Assembly: GCA_963781725.1 (NCBI GenBank)
Contig: CAWAGV010000002.1
Span: 930,001 to 994,000 of the forward strand
Source of the DNA: BOG-931 sp963781725
Lineage (GTDB): Bacteria > Pseudomonadota > Alphaproteobacteria > Rhizobiales > Xanthobacteraceae
Length of the DNA stretch: 64,000 bases
Direction: 5' to 3'
The position numbers and the translations under genes are program-made. Positions 1-8,065 of the stretch are shown piece by piece. The notes beneath the pieces are model-generated. The model made no database searches and had not been told where the DNA came from. It saw only the letters and a list, made by a program, of their open reading frames with translations. Positions within the stretch are counted from its first letter, which is position 1, and every line of letters begins with the position of its first letter.

Positions 1-153
1 TCGCTGTACTGCCCGCGCGATTTCGACATCTCGCCTTATTTCAACGTCGTCAAGCCGACGGTTCGCCAGGGCTTCAACTACAAGTCCCTGCATTGGGCCG
101 ACCGCGCGCCGGCGCCGGCCATCGAGCAGCCGGCCGAAACCGTCGCCGCCTGA
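1..153 (+). CDS. C-terminal end of an unidentified protein (partial)
   Basis: Only the last 50 codons are in the window, ending at a TGA at 151-153. The visible peptide begins SLYCPRDFDISPYFNVVKPT and ends in an Ala/Pro/Glu-rich tail (PAPAIEQPAETVAA) that looks unstructured. Aromatic residues in the first half suggest the edge of a folded domain. I do not recognise the family and assign no function. It is co-oriented with the next gene, 132 bases downstream. Confidence 0.6.
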   Translation, partial: SLYCPRDFDISPYFNVVKPTVRQGFNYKSLHWADRAPAPAIEQPAETVAA

Positions 154-285
154 TCCTGAAATTCTCCTGACCCGAAATTCCGGCTTTGCCCTTTGCAGAC
201 CGGTCCGCAGTGCCTACGTGCAGGCACTGTGACTTTGCATTCAGGGACCTGCCCCTTAGGGTCACGGGCGGGAGTAACGGAAACC

Positions 286-1011
286 ATGCTCGACGCCGCA
301 ACCAACGCCATCGTCCAGATGTTCTCGGCTCCGCTGCGCGCCGTGCTGTGGCGGACGATCGGACTTTCGTTGCTGCTGATCGTCGCCGCGGGCGTCGCGC
401 TGCAACGGCTGATCGTGCACGTCGTCGGGCTTGGCGGTGCGTCGCTTGAGACGACATTCGGCCCGCAGGCGCACGAGCCGGTCAACGTGCTCGCCTGGAT
501 CCTGTCCTTCGCCGCCAGCTTCGGCATCGTTGCCGGCAGCATTTTCCTGATGCCGGCGGTGACCGCCATCGTCGGAAGTTTCTACGCCGACCGCATCGGC
601 GACGCGGTGGAGCGCGAGCATTACCCCGCCGATCCTCCCGGCAAGGCGCTGCCGCTGCCGGCGGCGCTGTGGGAAGGAGTGAAGACCGCACTGCTGGCGG
701 TCGTGATCTATCTCTGCGCAGTGCCGCTGGTGCTGATTGCCGGCTTCGGCGCGGTGATCTTCTTTCTCGCCACCGCTTACATTCTCGGCCGGGAATATTT
801 CGAGCTCGCCGCCATGCGGTTTCACCCGCCGCCGGAGGCGAAGCTGCTGCGCAAACGCAATGCCACAACGGTCTTCATCGGCGGATTGTTGATCGCCGGC
901 TTCGTCTCGATTCCGATCGTCAACCTGGCGACGCCACTGTTCGCGATGGCCTTCATGGTGCATTTGCAAAAACGGGCGAGCACAAAAATGCTCACCGCGC
1001 AGCGCGCCTGA
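286..1011 (+). CDS. EI24/CysZ-like integral membrane protein
   Basis: This 241-residue protein has an N-terminal amphipathic stretch and about four hydrophobic membrane segments: near residues 20-40, 65-90 (next to the motif FLMPAVTAIVGSFYADRIGD), 125-165 and 190-220. The layout and the FLMPAVTAIV..F.AD.IGDAVE pattern fit the EI24/CysZ family, whose founding member helps sulfate uptake for cysteine synthesis. The substrate cannot be inferred here because no sulfate genes are adjacent. An upstream in-frame start at 193 would add 31 residues of non-membrane sequence. I prefer the ATG at 286 because GGGAG lies about 11 bases before it and the protein then begins directly with MLDAATNAIV. Confidence 0.75.
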   Translation: MLDAATNAIVQMFSAPLRAVLWRTIGLSLLLIVAAGVALQRLIVHVVGLGGASLETTFGPQAHEPVNVLAWILSFAASFGIVAGSIFLMPAVTAIVGSFYADRIGDAVEREHYPADPPGKALPLPAALWEGVKTALLAVVIYLCAVPLVLIAGFGAVIFFLATAYILGREYFELAAMRFHPPPEAKLLRKRNATTVFIGGLLIAGFVSIPIVNLATPLFAMAFMVHLQKRASTKMLTAQRA

Positions 1012-1361
1012 GCGCAGTCTCGTCTGGCGCTATCGCAACGCGCGCGGATCGCGTGAAATTTTTGTGACTGCCGCATAAATTTTTCATCAGTCGATCCAGC
1101 ACCGGAAATCCCGAAAGCGCATATATCCTTCATATATTTTGTGAAGCGCCCGGATATATCCAGATATATTCCGCGTAGAATTTGCGATCACCAAGATATA
1201 TTCTTCGTATAATTTATACTGAAGTTATGGAGTCAGCGGACGTATTTACGTCTCCATCCATAGATTTCCTCTTACCGACAAATCTAAGTGGACGCTCCGG
1301 GCCGTAGCTGTCGTACCCAAATCCGGGTCCGCGCACTCAAGCCTCGGTTGGAGGAAGAATC
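1012..1361. promoter_or_regulatory. AT-rich intergenic region with phased ATATAT motifs
   Basis: This 350-base gap has no convincing gene. It contains an island that is strongly AT-rich relative to the GC-rich surroundings (about 1115-1230). ATATAT hexamers start at 1121, 1132, 1154, 1164 and 1196, close to multiples of one DNA helical turn. One is the centre of a perfect palindrome GGATATATCC at 1152-1161. The island lies about 130-240 bases before the small exported protein at 1362. It probably holds that gene's promoter and a binding array for an AT-tract-recognising regulator (inference). Confidence 0.5.
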
Positions 1362-1646
1362 ATGAAAAAGCACGTTACCATCGCGGCGCTGGCGTTCGGC
1401 GCCGTTCTCGCGTCGGTTCCCGCCTTTGCTGCCGGCAGAGCCCCGAATGACGGCGGCCAGGTCGACGTGGCGGCACCGCGGTCTTCGAAGCCGATCTACA
1501 ACTCGGTGTCCGCAGCACCCGCGCACTACGGCAAAGCGCTCAACGACGGCGGCATCGTCGATACGCCGAGCGCCCCGGTGCCGAAGATCACCTGGGTGAC
1601 GAATCCGCCCCACGTCGGTCGCGGTCTCAACGACGGCGGCTTCTAA
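1362..1646 (+). CDS. Small exported protein with NDGG repeats
   Basis: This 94-residue protein has a clear Sec signal peptide (MKKHVTIAALAFGAVLASVPAFA, cleavage after about residue 23). The mature part is about 70 residues and is built around three copies of a short motif: GRAPNDGG, GKALNDGG and GRGLNDGG, the last at the C-terminus. Pro/Ser/Val linkers of about 30 residues separate them. GGAGGAAG lies at a good distance before the ATG. A strong terminator follows, so it is a single-gene unit. The evenly spaced Asn-Asp-Gly-Gly motifs could bind metal or a partner, but I know of no characterised family and assign no function. Confidence 0.75.
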   Translation: MKKHVTIAALAFGAVLASVPAFAAGRAPNDGGQVDVAAPRSSKPIYNSVSAAPAHYGKALNDGGIVDTPSAPVPKITWVTNPPHVGRGLNDGGF

Positions 1647-1678
1647 GCATCACGATCGTTTCGCGTCCTCGGACGCCC

Positions 1679-1716
1679 AGCGCGCCGCGGCAGTTCCGCG
1701 GCGCGCTGTTATTTTT
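1679..1716 (+). terminator. Rho-independent terminator after the NDGG-repeat gene
   Basis: A perfect 12-bp stem (AGCGCGCCGCGG at 1679-1690, complement at 1696-1707) with a 5-base loop is followed by GTTATTTTT. It ends the transcript about 35 bases after the stop at 1646. Confidence 0.85.
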
Positions 1717-1873
1717 ACGATCCGCGAGACCCAGCCGCGCGAGGCCTTGACTTCCGTTCCGGCGCGGAACAGTTTTTAATTGTCGGGTTTGATCGCAGTC
1801 GCCCGGATTTCCTGGAAGGCATTTCGCCCAAGCACTGCACTTTGCCCGCACCGCGGGCGAAAGCTGTGGCGAA

Positions 1874-3073
1874 ATGAACGTAAGCTCCAACGTCCTGTTG
1901 CTTTATGTCGCGCGCGGCATTCGCGGCTTCGGCGACGGCTTTGCGACCATCATCCTGCCAGCCTATCTGACCGCGATCGGCTTCAATCTTTTCCAGATCG
2001 GCGTCGTCCTCACCGCGTCGCTGCTCGGCACGGCCGTATTGACCCTTGCCATCGGCGTCATCGCGCCGCGCCACGATCTGCGCATCCTGATGCTGGCCGG
2101 CGCCGGCGTCATGGCGCTCACCGGCCTGGTGTTCCCGGCGTTCCAGCACATCGCCCTCGTCGCCGCGGTCGCCTTCTTCGGCACCATCAATCCCTCGACC
2201 GGCGACATCGGCATCATGATCCCGCTCGAACACGCCATGCTGGCGCGCGAGGTTGCGGACAAGGAGCGGACACGTGCGTTTGCGCGTTACAGCCTGATCG
2301 GCGCGCTGTCGATGGCGTCCGGCACGCTGGCGGCGGCGGTGCCGGACGTCCTGACCCGCAACGGCATCGGCGAGATCGAGGCGTTCCGGCTGATGTTCTA
2401 TGCCTACTGCGCGCTCGGCCTGATCTGCGTCGCGCTTTACCGCCGATTGCCGCACACCACCCTGGCCGCGCAGGCGCCGCGCGCACCGCTCGGTCCGTCG
2501 CGCAGCTTTGTCTACAAACTGGCGGCGCTGTTCAGCCTCGACGCATTCGCCGGCGGCTTTACCGTGCAATCGCTGCTGGCGTTGTGGCTGTTCGAGCGTT
2601 TCGACCTGTCGATCACCGCAGCCAGCGTTTTCTTTTTCTGGGCCGGCCTGCTCGCCGCGTTCTCCTATCCGGTCGCGGCGTGGCTGGCGCGCCGTATCGG
2701 GCTGGTGAACACCATGGTGTTCACCCACATCCCGTCCAGCATCGTGCTGATCGTTGCCGCGTTCTCGACCAATCTCGAGGTGACGCTCGGGCTACTGCTG
2801 CTCCGGGCGGCGCTGTCGCAGATGGATGTGCCGACGCGAACATCCTACGTGATGGCGGTGGTGACGCCCGCCGAGCGGGCGACTGCTGCCAGCGTCACCG
2901 CGGTGCCGCGAACGCTCGCCGCCGCGATCAGCCCGACCTTTGCCGGCGCCTTGTTCGCGCTGCCGTTCTCAGGCCTGCCGCTGGTGATCTGCGGCACGCT
3001 CAAGATCGTCTATGACGTCGCGTTGCTTTATTCGTTCCGCCACATCAAGGCGCCGGAAGAGCACGCGGGCTAG
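1874..3073 (+). CDS. MFS-type transporter
   Basis: A 399-residue polytopic protein with about 12 hydrophobic segments in two six-helix halves, the usual length for the major facilitator superfamily. The N-terminal half begins LLLYVARGIRGFGDGF. The loop between helices 2 and 3 carries APRHDLR rather than a classical GxLaDrxGrr motif. A basic central loop (RRLPHTTLAAQAPRAP, about residues 190-205) separates the halves. The substrate is not predictable. It converges tail to tail with the MetE-like gene, with only five bases between the stop codons. Confidence 0.85.
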   Translation: MNVSSNVLLLYVARGIRGFGDGFATIILPAYLTAIGFNLFQIGVVLTASLLGTAVLTLAIGVIAPRHDLRILMLAGAGVMALTGLVFPAFQHIALVAAVAFFGTINPSTGDIGIMIPLEHAMLAREVADKERTRAFARYSLIGALSMASGTLAAAVPDVLTRNGIGEIEAFRLMFYAYCALGLICVALYRRLPHTTLAAQAPRAPLGPSRSFVYKLAALFSLDAFAGGFTVQSLLALWLFERFDLSITAASVFFFWAGLLAAFSYPVAAWLARRIGLVNTMVFTHIPSSIVLIVAAFSTNLEVTLGLLLLRAALSQMDVPTRTSYVMAVVTPAERATAASVTAVPRTLAAAISPTFAGALFALPFSGLPLVICGTLKIVYDVALLYSFRHIKAPEEHAG

Positions 3074-3078
3074 CGCGT

Positions 3079-4182
3079 CTACTTCCATACCTCGTCGGCC
3101 AACTCGACCACCATCCGCAGCTTGGCCCATTGCTCTTCCTCGGCCAGCACGTTGCCTTCCTCGGTCGAGGCAAAGCCGCATTGCGGCGACAGGCAGAGCT
3201 GGTCGAGCGGCGCGAACCTGGCCGCCTCGTCGATGCGGCGCTTGACGTCGTCTTTCTTCTCGAGCTGGCCCGACTTGGTGGTGATGAGGCCGACCACGAC
3301 GATCTTGTTGCCTTTCGGCAGGAAGCGCAGCGGCTCGAACCCGCCGGCGCGCGCGGTATCGTATTCGAGGAAGTAGCCGTCGTAATTGAGCTGGCCGAGC
3401 AATACTTCGGCAACCGGCTCGTAGCCGCCTTCGGAAATCCAGGTCGAGCGGAAATTGCCGCGGCAGATATGCGTGGTGATCGTCATGTCGGCCGGCTTGC
3501 CGGCCAGCGAGTCGTTGATCAGCTTCGCATAATCCTGCGCCAGCCGGTCGGCATTGAGGCCGCGGTCGCGCGCCTTTTTCAGCTCGGCCTGCGAGCAGAG
3601 ATAGGCCCACGCCGTATCGTCGATCTGCAGGTAGCGGCAGCCGGCGTCATAGAAACCCTGGATCGCTTCGCGATACGCTCTCGCCAGATCGGCGAAGATG
3701 GAATCGCGATCGGTGTATTCCTTGGTCGCGATGGCGTTCGGCTCAAGGCGGAAATGCATCGTCGCCGGGCTCGGGATGCACATCTTCGGCGTGACGCTGG
3801 TGTGCGCTTTGAGAAACTTGAAGTGCTCGATCATCGGATGATGGGCCGAGCCGAGCCTGCCGACGATGCGCGGCGTGAGGTGACGGGTCTGCACGCCCTG
3901 AAACTGGATGCCGTGGTCGATCTCGTCGATCTCGACGCCGTCTAGCATACCGTAGAAGTCGAAGTGCCACCAGGAACGGCGGAATTCGCCGTCGGTCGCA
4001 ACTTTAAGGCCGACCTCTTCCTGCTTCTTGATGATCTTTTCGATCTCGCGGTCTTCGACCTCTTTCAGTTGCGCCGCGGTGATCTGGCCCTTTTCGCGCT
4101 GGGTCCGCGCTTGCTTCAGCGGCGCGGTGCGCAGGATGCTGCCGACCACGTCGGCGCGATACGGCGGTTTTGTTCTCGGCAT
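3079..4182 (-). CDS. Cobalamin-independent methionine synthase (MetE C-domain) family protein
   Basis: This 367-residue protein corresponds to the C-terminal catalytic barrel of MetE, without the N-terminal barrel (full-length MetE is about 750 residues). It shows VVGSILRT near the start, DGEFRRSWWHFDFYG, YLQIDDTAW in mid-protein, and the near-terminal LCLSPQCGFAST, whose Cys belongs to the zinc/homocysteine site. Stand-alone proteins of this type often act on other methyl donors or in thiol chemistry, so methionine synthesis is not assured. The next gene upstream on this strand is the Rieske ferredoxin, with a repeat element between them. Confidence 0.85.
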   Translation of the reverse strand: MPRTKPPYRADVVGSILRTAPLKQARTQREKGQITAAQLKEVEDREIEKIIKKQEEVGLKVATDGEFRRSWWHFDFYGMLDGVEIDEIDHGIQFQGVQTRHLTPRIVGRLGSAHHPMIEHFKFLKAHTSVTPKMCIPSPATMHFRLEPNAIATKEYTDRDSIFADLARAYREAIQGFYDAGCRYLQIDDTAWAYLCSQAELKKARDRGLNADRLAQDYAKLINDSLAGKPADMTITTHICRGNFRSTWISEGGYEPVAEVLLGQLNYDGYFLEYDTARAGGFEPLRFLPKGNKIVVVGLITTKSGQLEKKDDVKRRIDEAARFAPLDQLCLSPQCGFASTEEGNVLAEEEQWAKLRMVVELADEVWK

Positions 4183-4277
4183 CGGATAATCCTCCCTTGA
4201 TCATTTGGGTGGCAACCAAGCGGGCAGCGCGCGTTTCGTCAACTGGAAAACGAATGGGCAAAGTCCCAACCGTCGCC

Positions 4278-4406
4278 GTCATCATCCGCGAAGGCGGATG
4301 ATCCAGTACTCCAAAACGCTGCGGGGGAAGGCCGTGCGGCCGGGACTACTGGATGCTCCGCCGGAGTCTGTCATCGGACCGCGCGGGTCCGGTGGCGGAG
4401 CATGAC
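4278..4406. repeat. Palindromic intergenic repeat
   Basis: The sequence begins with the short hairpin CATCATCCGCGAAGGCGGATGAT and carries a second inverted pair (CTACTGGATGCTCCGCC / GGCGGAGCATGAC region). It resembles the high-copy palindromic intergenic repeats of Bradyrhizobium relatives. It fills the gap between the MetE-like and Rieske genes. Confidence 0.6.
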
Positions 4407-4408
4407 AA

Positions 4409-4723
4409 TTATTCAACCTCAATGGTCACCTTACCGTCCACGACCGTCACCGGATAGGTTTTGATCGGGACCATGCAGGGCGGTAGCACCACTTCGCCGG
4501 TGCGGATGTTGAACTGGCCGTTGTGAAAATTGCACTCGACGACGTCATCCTCGATATAGCCTTCCGACAGCGAGCCCGGCCCATGGGTGCAGGCGTCGTC
4601 GGTAACGTAGAACTCGCCACCGACGTTGAACACTGCAAGGGCCAAATCCTCGATCTCCACCTTGAGCGCCGCGCCCGGCGCGACATCGTCGGTGCTGCAC
4701 AATTCGAGCTGTTTTCCTGACAT
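4409..4723 (-). CDS. Rieske [2Fe-2S] ferredoxin
   Basis: A 104-residue single-domain Rieske protein. The cluster ligands are in CTHGPGSL and CNFHNGQF, the C-x-H and C-x2-H pairs. It has no signal peptide or membrane anchor, so it is a soluble ferredoxin of the kind that feeds ring-hydroxylating dioxygenases or similar oxygenases. No oxygenase is adjacent. I chose the ATG at 4723 because TCAGGGATC precedes it; the frame stays open far upstream without homologous content. It is divergent from the 170-residue protein at 4859. Confidence 0.88.
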   Translation of the reverse strand: MSGKQLELCSTDDVAPGAALKVEIEDLALAVFNVGGEFYVTDDACTHGPGSLSEGYIEDDVVECNFHNGQFNIRTGEVVLPPCMVPIKTYPVTVVDGKVTIEVE

Positions 4724-4858
4724 GATCCCTGACTTAGTGTCCTGATTTCCGGCGTTGCGGATACAGGCGCGTAGCAAATGCCAAACCCGGCCTTCTAGTA
4801 GGATAATGAAATATCCCCGGCAACCCGCTATATACGGGCCCGTACCGGAGTAGATGGA

Positions 4859-5371
4859 ATGAACAGTGAATCGGCCCGGATGAGTTCGGCAGCGGAGGCA
4901 AAATTCCGCATCAACAGCCCGAACTCGCAGCCACGCGCCGTCAAGGTGATCGCGCTCGATGCGCGGAGCGAACGCGTCGTCAAGGGCCTCGCGCAAGCGC
5001 AGTGGCAGCGCGCAAGCTTCCTCACCGCCTCGTCGTTTTCCGGCGCGCCGCCGAAAGGCGAGCGCTTTTCCATGGGCGGCTGGCTTGCCGATCTCGCCGG
5101 CCGCACCAAGGACCTGGTCGACGAAGTGAACGCGGCCGACCTCGTGGTCATGGTGGCGACCGCGGGCGAGAGCGCCGCGGCAGCCGCCATCATCGGCGAA
5201 GCCTGCAACGTCAAGCACGTGATGACCACCGCATTGATCCTGGGCAGCGCCGGGACCAGCGACGAGACGATCTCGAAAATGCTGGCGCAACTGCGCCCGC
5301 ACGTCATGATGCTGGTGATCTCCAGCGCCGACGAATACATCAAGGACATGCTGACAGCGCTACGCGCATAG
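4859..5371 (+). CDS. Conserved hypothetical protein with Rossmann-like pattern
   Basis: This 170-residue soluble protein has a disordered, Ser/Asn-rich start (about 25 residues). Alternating hydrophobic strands and helices follow: VKVIALDA, a long helix, DLVVMVATAGESAAAAAIIGEA (about residues 95-116), VMTTALILGSAG and VMMLVISSADEYI. The pattern looks like an alpha/beta Rossmann-type fold, but no nucleotide-binding GxGxxG is present. I do not recognise the family. GGAG eight bases upstream supports the start. It precedes the coxG-like gene and the flavoprotein genes on the same strand, separated from coxG by a palindromic repeat. Confidence 0.65.
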   Translation: MNSESARMSSAAEAKFRINSPNSQPRAVKVIALDARSERVVKGLAQAQWQRASFLTASSFSGAPPKGERFSMGGWLADLAGRTKDLVDEVNAADLVVMVATAGESAAAAAIIGEACNVKHVMTTALILGSAGTSDETISKMLAQLRPHVMMLVISSADEYIKDMLTALRA

Positions 5372-5380
5372 CCGACCACT

Positions 5381-5464
5381 CGTCATTGCGAACGCAGCGA
5401 AGCAATCCAGCTTTCGAACAAGTGGCCCCTGGATTGCTTCGTCGCTGCGCTCCTCGCAACGACG
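5381..5464. repeat. Palindromic repeat (CGTCATTGCGA family)
   Basis: Long inverted arms run from CGTCATTGCGAACGCAGCGA and GCAATCCA to TGGATTGCTTC and TCGCAACGACG. This is the widespread palindromic element of Bradyrhizobium-like genomes. It may form a transcript-stabilising or terminating hairpin between the two neighbouring genes. Confidence 0.8.
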
Positions 5465-5489
5465 GACTAACCGAGAAAGTTGCAATACA

Positions 5490-5930
5490 ATGAAATTTAC
5501 CGGTGAGCTGACGGTCAAGGCGCCGCGCGACAAGGTCTACAAGGCGGTGCGTGACGCCAAATTCTTCGCCTCCTGCGTCGACGGCGTGAATGACCTGAAG
5601 GAGACGGCGCCGGACACGTATTCGGCGGTGTTCGAGACCAAGGTCGCCTACATGAAATTCAGGTTCAACGTCACGGTGCAAGTAACCCGCGCCGAGGAGC
5701 CGAAAGAGATCGAGGCCAAGGTCGAAGGCACCCCGCTCGGCATCGTCGGCCGGCTCACCGCGACCTCGCTGACCACCCTGACCGAAATCGGCGACGAAAC
5801 CAAAATCGCCTACGACGTCGAGACGGCGCTGACCGGCAAGCTCGGCAGCCTCGGCCAGCCGGTGTTGCGCTCCAAGGCGAAGGAAATGGAAAAGCAGTTC
5901 GCCGCGCGCCTTGCTGCGGCATTTGCTTAA
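5490..5930 (+). CDS. CoxG-like SRPBCC family protein
   Basis: A 146-residue SRPBCC-fold protein of the CoxG family. It has the typical opening MKFTGELTVKAPRDKVYKAVRD, the FASCVDGVNDLKE segment after helix 1, and an amphipathic C-terminal helix. In CO dehydrogenase operons CoxG helps attach or mature the enzyme at the membrane. Here no CO dehydrogenase genes are present. The downstream partner is a fumarate-reductase-like flavoprotein, so a general redox-enzyme maturation or ligand-binding role is more likely (inference). Confidence 0.85.
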   Translation: MKFTGELTVKAPRDKVYKAVRDAKFFASCVDGVNDLKETAPDTYSAVFETKVAYMKFRFNVTVQVTRAEEPKEIEAKVEGTPLGIVGRLTATSLTTLTEIGDETKIAYDVETALTGKLGSLGQPVLRSKAKEMEKQFAARLAAAFA

Positions 5931-6012
5931 GCCCCCGCTCAATCCCGCGAAGGCGGAAATCCAGGCCGGGTCCCCGCTTCCGCAGAGACCGGCGGCGCTC
6001 TATTTTCCCACA

Positions 6013-7710
6013 ATGACATCCGAGCCCATTCAGATCGCGACCGACGTGCTGGTGATCGGTTCCGGCGCGGCCGGCATGTACGCGGCGATCGAAGCGTCGC
6101 GCGACGGCGCGCAAGTCCTGCTCGCCGACCGCAGCCTGATCGGCCGCGGCGGCGCGACCATCATGGCGCAGATGACGGTCGCCGCCGCGATCGGCGAAGA
6201 GACGCCGGACGACTGGCAGCACCATCTCGCCGATACGCTCGCCGCCGGGCGCGGGCTGTGCGACGAGACGCTGGCGCAACTGCTCTGCGAAGACGGACCG
6301 GACTGCATCCGCGAAATGGAGCGCTGGGGCGTCGGCTGGGCGCGCAAGGATGGCCACATCACCGCGACGACGGCGCCCGGCCACGACCGGCCGCGTTGCG
6401 TCTATGTCGATTTCATCAATACCGGACCGGCGGTGTCGAAGACGCTGCGCATGGTGATGGCGCGCAATCCGGCGATCCGCAAAGCCGGCGATCTCTGCAT
6501 CGTCGATCTCGTCGTCAGCGGCGGCGAATGCGTCGGCGCCGTCGCGTATCATCTCTCCAGCGGCGCGCCGGTGGTGATCGCCGCCAAGGCAACGGTGCTG
6601 GCCACCGGCGGGCTGACGCGGCTTTATGCCCGCAACAGCGCTTCCGTGAACATGGGCGGCGACGGTTACGCGCTGGCGTTGCGCGCCGGGGCATCGTTGA
6701 TCGACATGGAATTCGTGCAGTTCTTCCCGATCGGGCATCTGGCGCCGCGACTGGTCGGCATGGATCCGATCATGTGGGACCCGTTCCGCTACAAGCTCGG
6801 CGGCCGGCTACTCAACGGCCGCATGGAGGAATTCACCTCGCGCTATGGCTCCGACGAGGACGGCAAGTATGTGCTGACGCGCGATCTGGCGACCTATGCC
6901 ATCACCAAGGAAGCCGAGGCCGGCCACGGTTCGCCGCATGGCGGCGCCTACCTGTCGTTCGAGCATTGCACGGCGGACCAATTGCGCGCCGCGTTCGGAC
7001 CGGTGATCGACCGGCTCGCCGATAACGGCATCGACCTGACCAGGATGCCGGTCGAAGTGGCGCCGATCGCGCACTACCACATGGGCGGCGTCAAAGCCCG
7101 AGCCGACATGGCGACCGAAGTGCCGGGGCTTTACGCCGCCGGCGAAGTCGTCGGCGGCGCCAACGGCGCCAACCGGCTGTCCGGCAACGCCATCACCGAA
7201 GCACTGGTGTTCGGCCGCCGTGCCGGCCAAAGCGCCGCGGCACGCGCCAAAAAGTCTGCGCCCGAAATGCGCGCGGCGGACACCAGGGGGGCACTTGATC
7301 TGGTCGATCATGAAGGGCCGGGCGCGACGCAAGCCAACACCGCCGCCCTGATCGGACAGTTGCAGGCGACGATGAGCAAGGATGTCGGCGCATTCCGTAC
7401 CGAAGGGACGCTGCGCTGCGCGCTGTCTAGTCTTGACGCAATGACCGCCGAACATGGCGACCGTCCGGCCGGCGACCGCGGCAATTTCGACATGCGCCGC
7501 CTCGACTGGTTCGACATGCGCAACATGCTCACGGTATCGCGCGCCGTTGCGCAATGCGCGCTCAACCGCACCGAAAGCCGCGGCGCGCATCAGCGCGAGG
7601 ATCACCCGCAGATGCTGCCGCAGTGGCAGTTGCATCAGCGCGTGACGCTGCGCGACGGCGAACTTGCGATCGTCGCCGAACCCGTAGCGGCACGGGCGCT
7701 GGCGTCATGA
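6013..7710 (+). CDS. Succinate dehydrogenase/fumarate reductase-type flavoprotein
   Basis: A 565-residue FAD enzyme. The dinucleotide motif VLVIGSGAAGMYAAIEAS lies at about residues 12-29. RGGATIMAQ is where family members hold the FAD-linked histidine loop, but no histidine is seen, so FAD may be non-covalent. ATGGLTRLY, the catalytic-region PIAHYHMGG, and the C-terminal FAD signature GANGANRLSGNAITEALVFGRRAG follow. An in-frame start at 5911 would translate a palindromic repeat, so the ATG at 6013 is preferred. The stop overlaps the start of the ferredoxin-domain gene (ATGA), which implies translational coupling. No SdhC/SdhD anchor genes are present. Confidence 0.88.
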   Translation: MTSEPIQIATDVLVIGSGAAGMYAAIEASRDGAQVLLADRSLIGRGGATIMAQMTVAAAIGEETPDDWQHHLADTLAAGRGLCDETLAQLLCEDGPDCIREMERWGVGWARKDGHITATTAPGHDRPRCVYVDFINTGPAVSKTLRMVMARNPAIRKAGDLCIVDLVVSGGECVGAVAYHLSSGAPVVIAAKATVLATGGLTRLYARNSASVNMGGDGYALALRAGASLIDMEFVQFFPIGHLAPRLVGMDPIMWDPFRYKLGGRLLNGRMEEFTSRYGSDEDGKYVLTRDLATYAITKEAEAGHGSPHGGAYLSFEHCTADQLRAAFGPVIDRLADNGIDLTRMPVEVAPIAHYHMGGVKARADMATEVPGLYAAGEVVGGANGANRLSGNAITEALVFGRRAGQSAAARAKKSAPEMRAADTRGALDLVDHEGPGATQANTAALIGQLQATMSKDVGAFRTEGTLRCALSSLDAMTAEHGDRPAGDRGNFDMRRLDWFDMRNMLTVSRAVAQCALNRTESRGAHQREDHPQMLPQWQLHQRVTLRDGELAIVAEPVAARALAS

Positions 7711-8048
7711 GCGCACAGGCTCAAAAGGCCACTCTGAAAATCCGCCGCGGCACACCGGGCGACACGCCGCACTTCGACAGCTTCGAGGTACCATTCGAAC
7801 ACGGCCAGTCGGTGCTCGACGGCCTGCGCTGGCTGCGCGCCAACAAGGATGCCTCGATTGCGGTGCGCTACTCCTGCATCAACGCCAATGCCTGCAAGGA
7901 GTGCATGATCCAGGTCGACGGCGAGACCGTCTATGCCTGCACCGCGCGCCTTGAGCCGCGTGAAATGACGCTGACGCCGCTGCCGAACAAGAAGCTGATC
8001 CGCGATCTGGTGACCGAAATCGCGCCGCCGAGCGAACGGTTCAAATAA
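7707..8048 (+). CDS. Short [2Fe-2S] protein, SdhB/FrdB N-domain-like
   Basis: This 113-residue protein corresponds only to the N-terminal plant-type [2Fe-2S] domain of SdhB/FrdB; the usual subunit is about 230-260 residues with two more clusters. It shows the SdhB-like start LKIRRGTPGD, the helix VLDGLRWLR, and cysteines in SCINANACKEC and YACT. The spacing of the first pair is C-x5-C rather than the usual C-x4-C. The start overlaps the flavoprotein stop, so the two are almost certainly a complex. With no 3Fe-4S/4Fe-4S domain and no anchor, the complex is probably soluble and takes or gives electrons through this single cluster. Confidence 0.85.
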   Translation: MSAQAQKATLKIRRGTPGDTPHFDSFEVPFEHGQSVLDGLRWLRANKDASIAVRYSCINANACKECMIQVDGETVYACTARLEPREMTLTPLPNKKLIRDLVTEIAPPSERFK

Positions 8049-8065
8049 CGCACACCACGTTCCGA

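Noticed and set aside
1715..2728. Long Arg/Gly/Asp-rich open frame opposite the MFS gene
   Set aside because: Shadow of the transporter gene; no helices or domain pattern, whereas the plus-strand frame has 12 membrane segments. Many similar shadows exist opposite other genes.
5911..6012. Upstream extension of the flavoprotein
   Set aside because: The extra 34 residues translate the palindromic intergenic repeat (AATCCCGCGAAGGCGGAAATCC type) and do not resemble a flavoprotein start.
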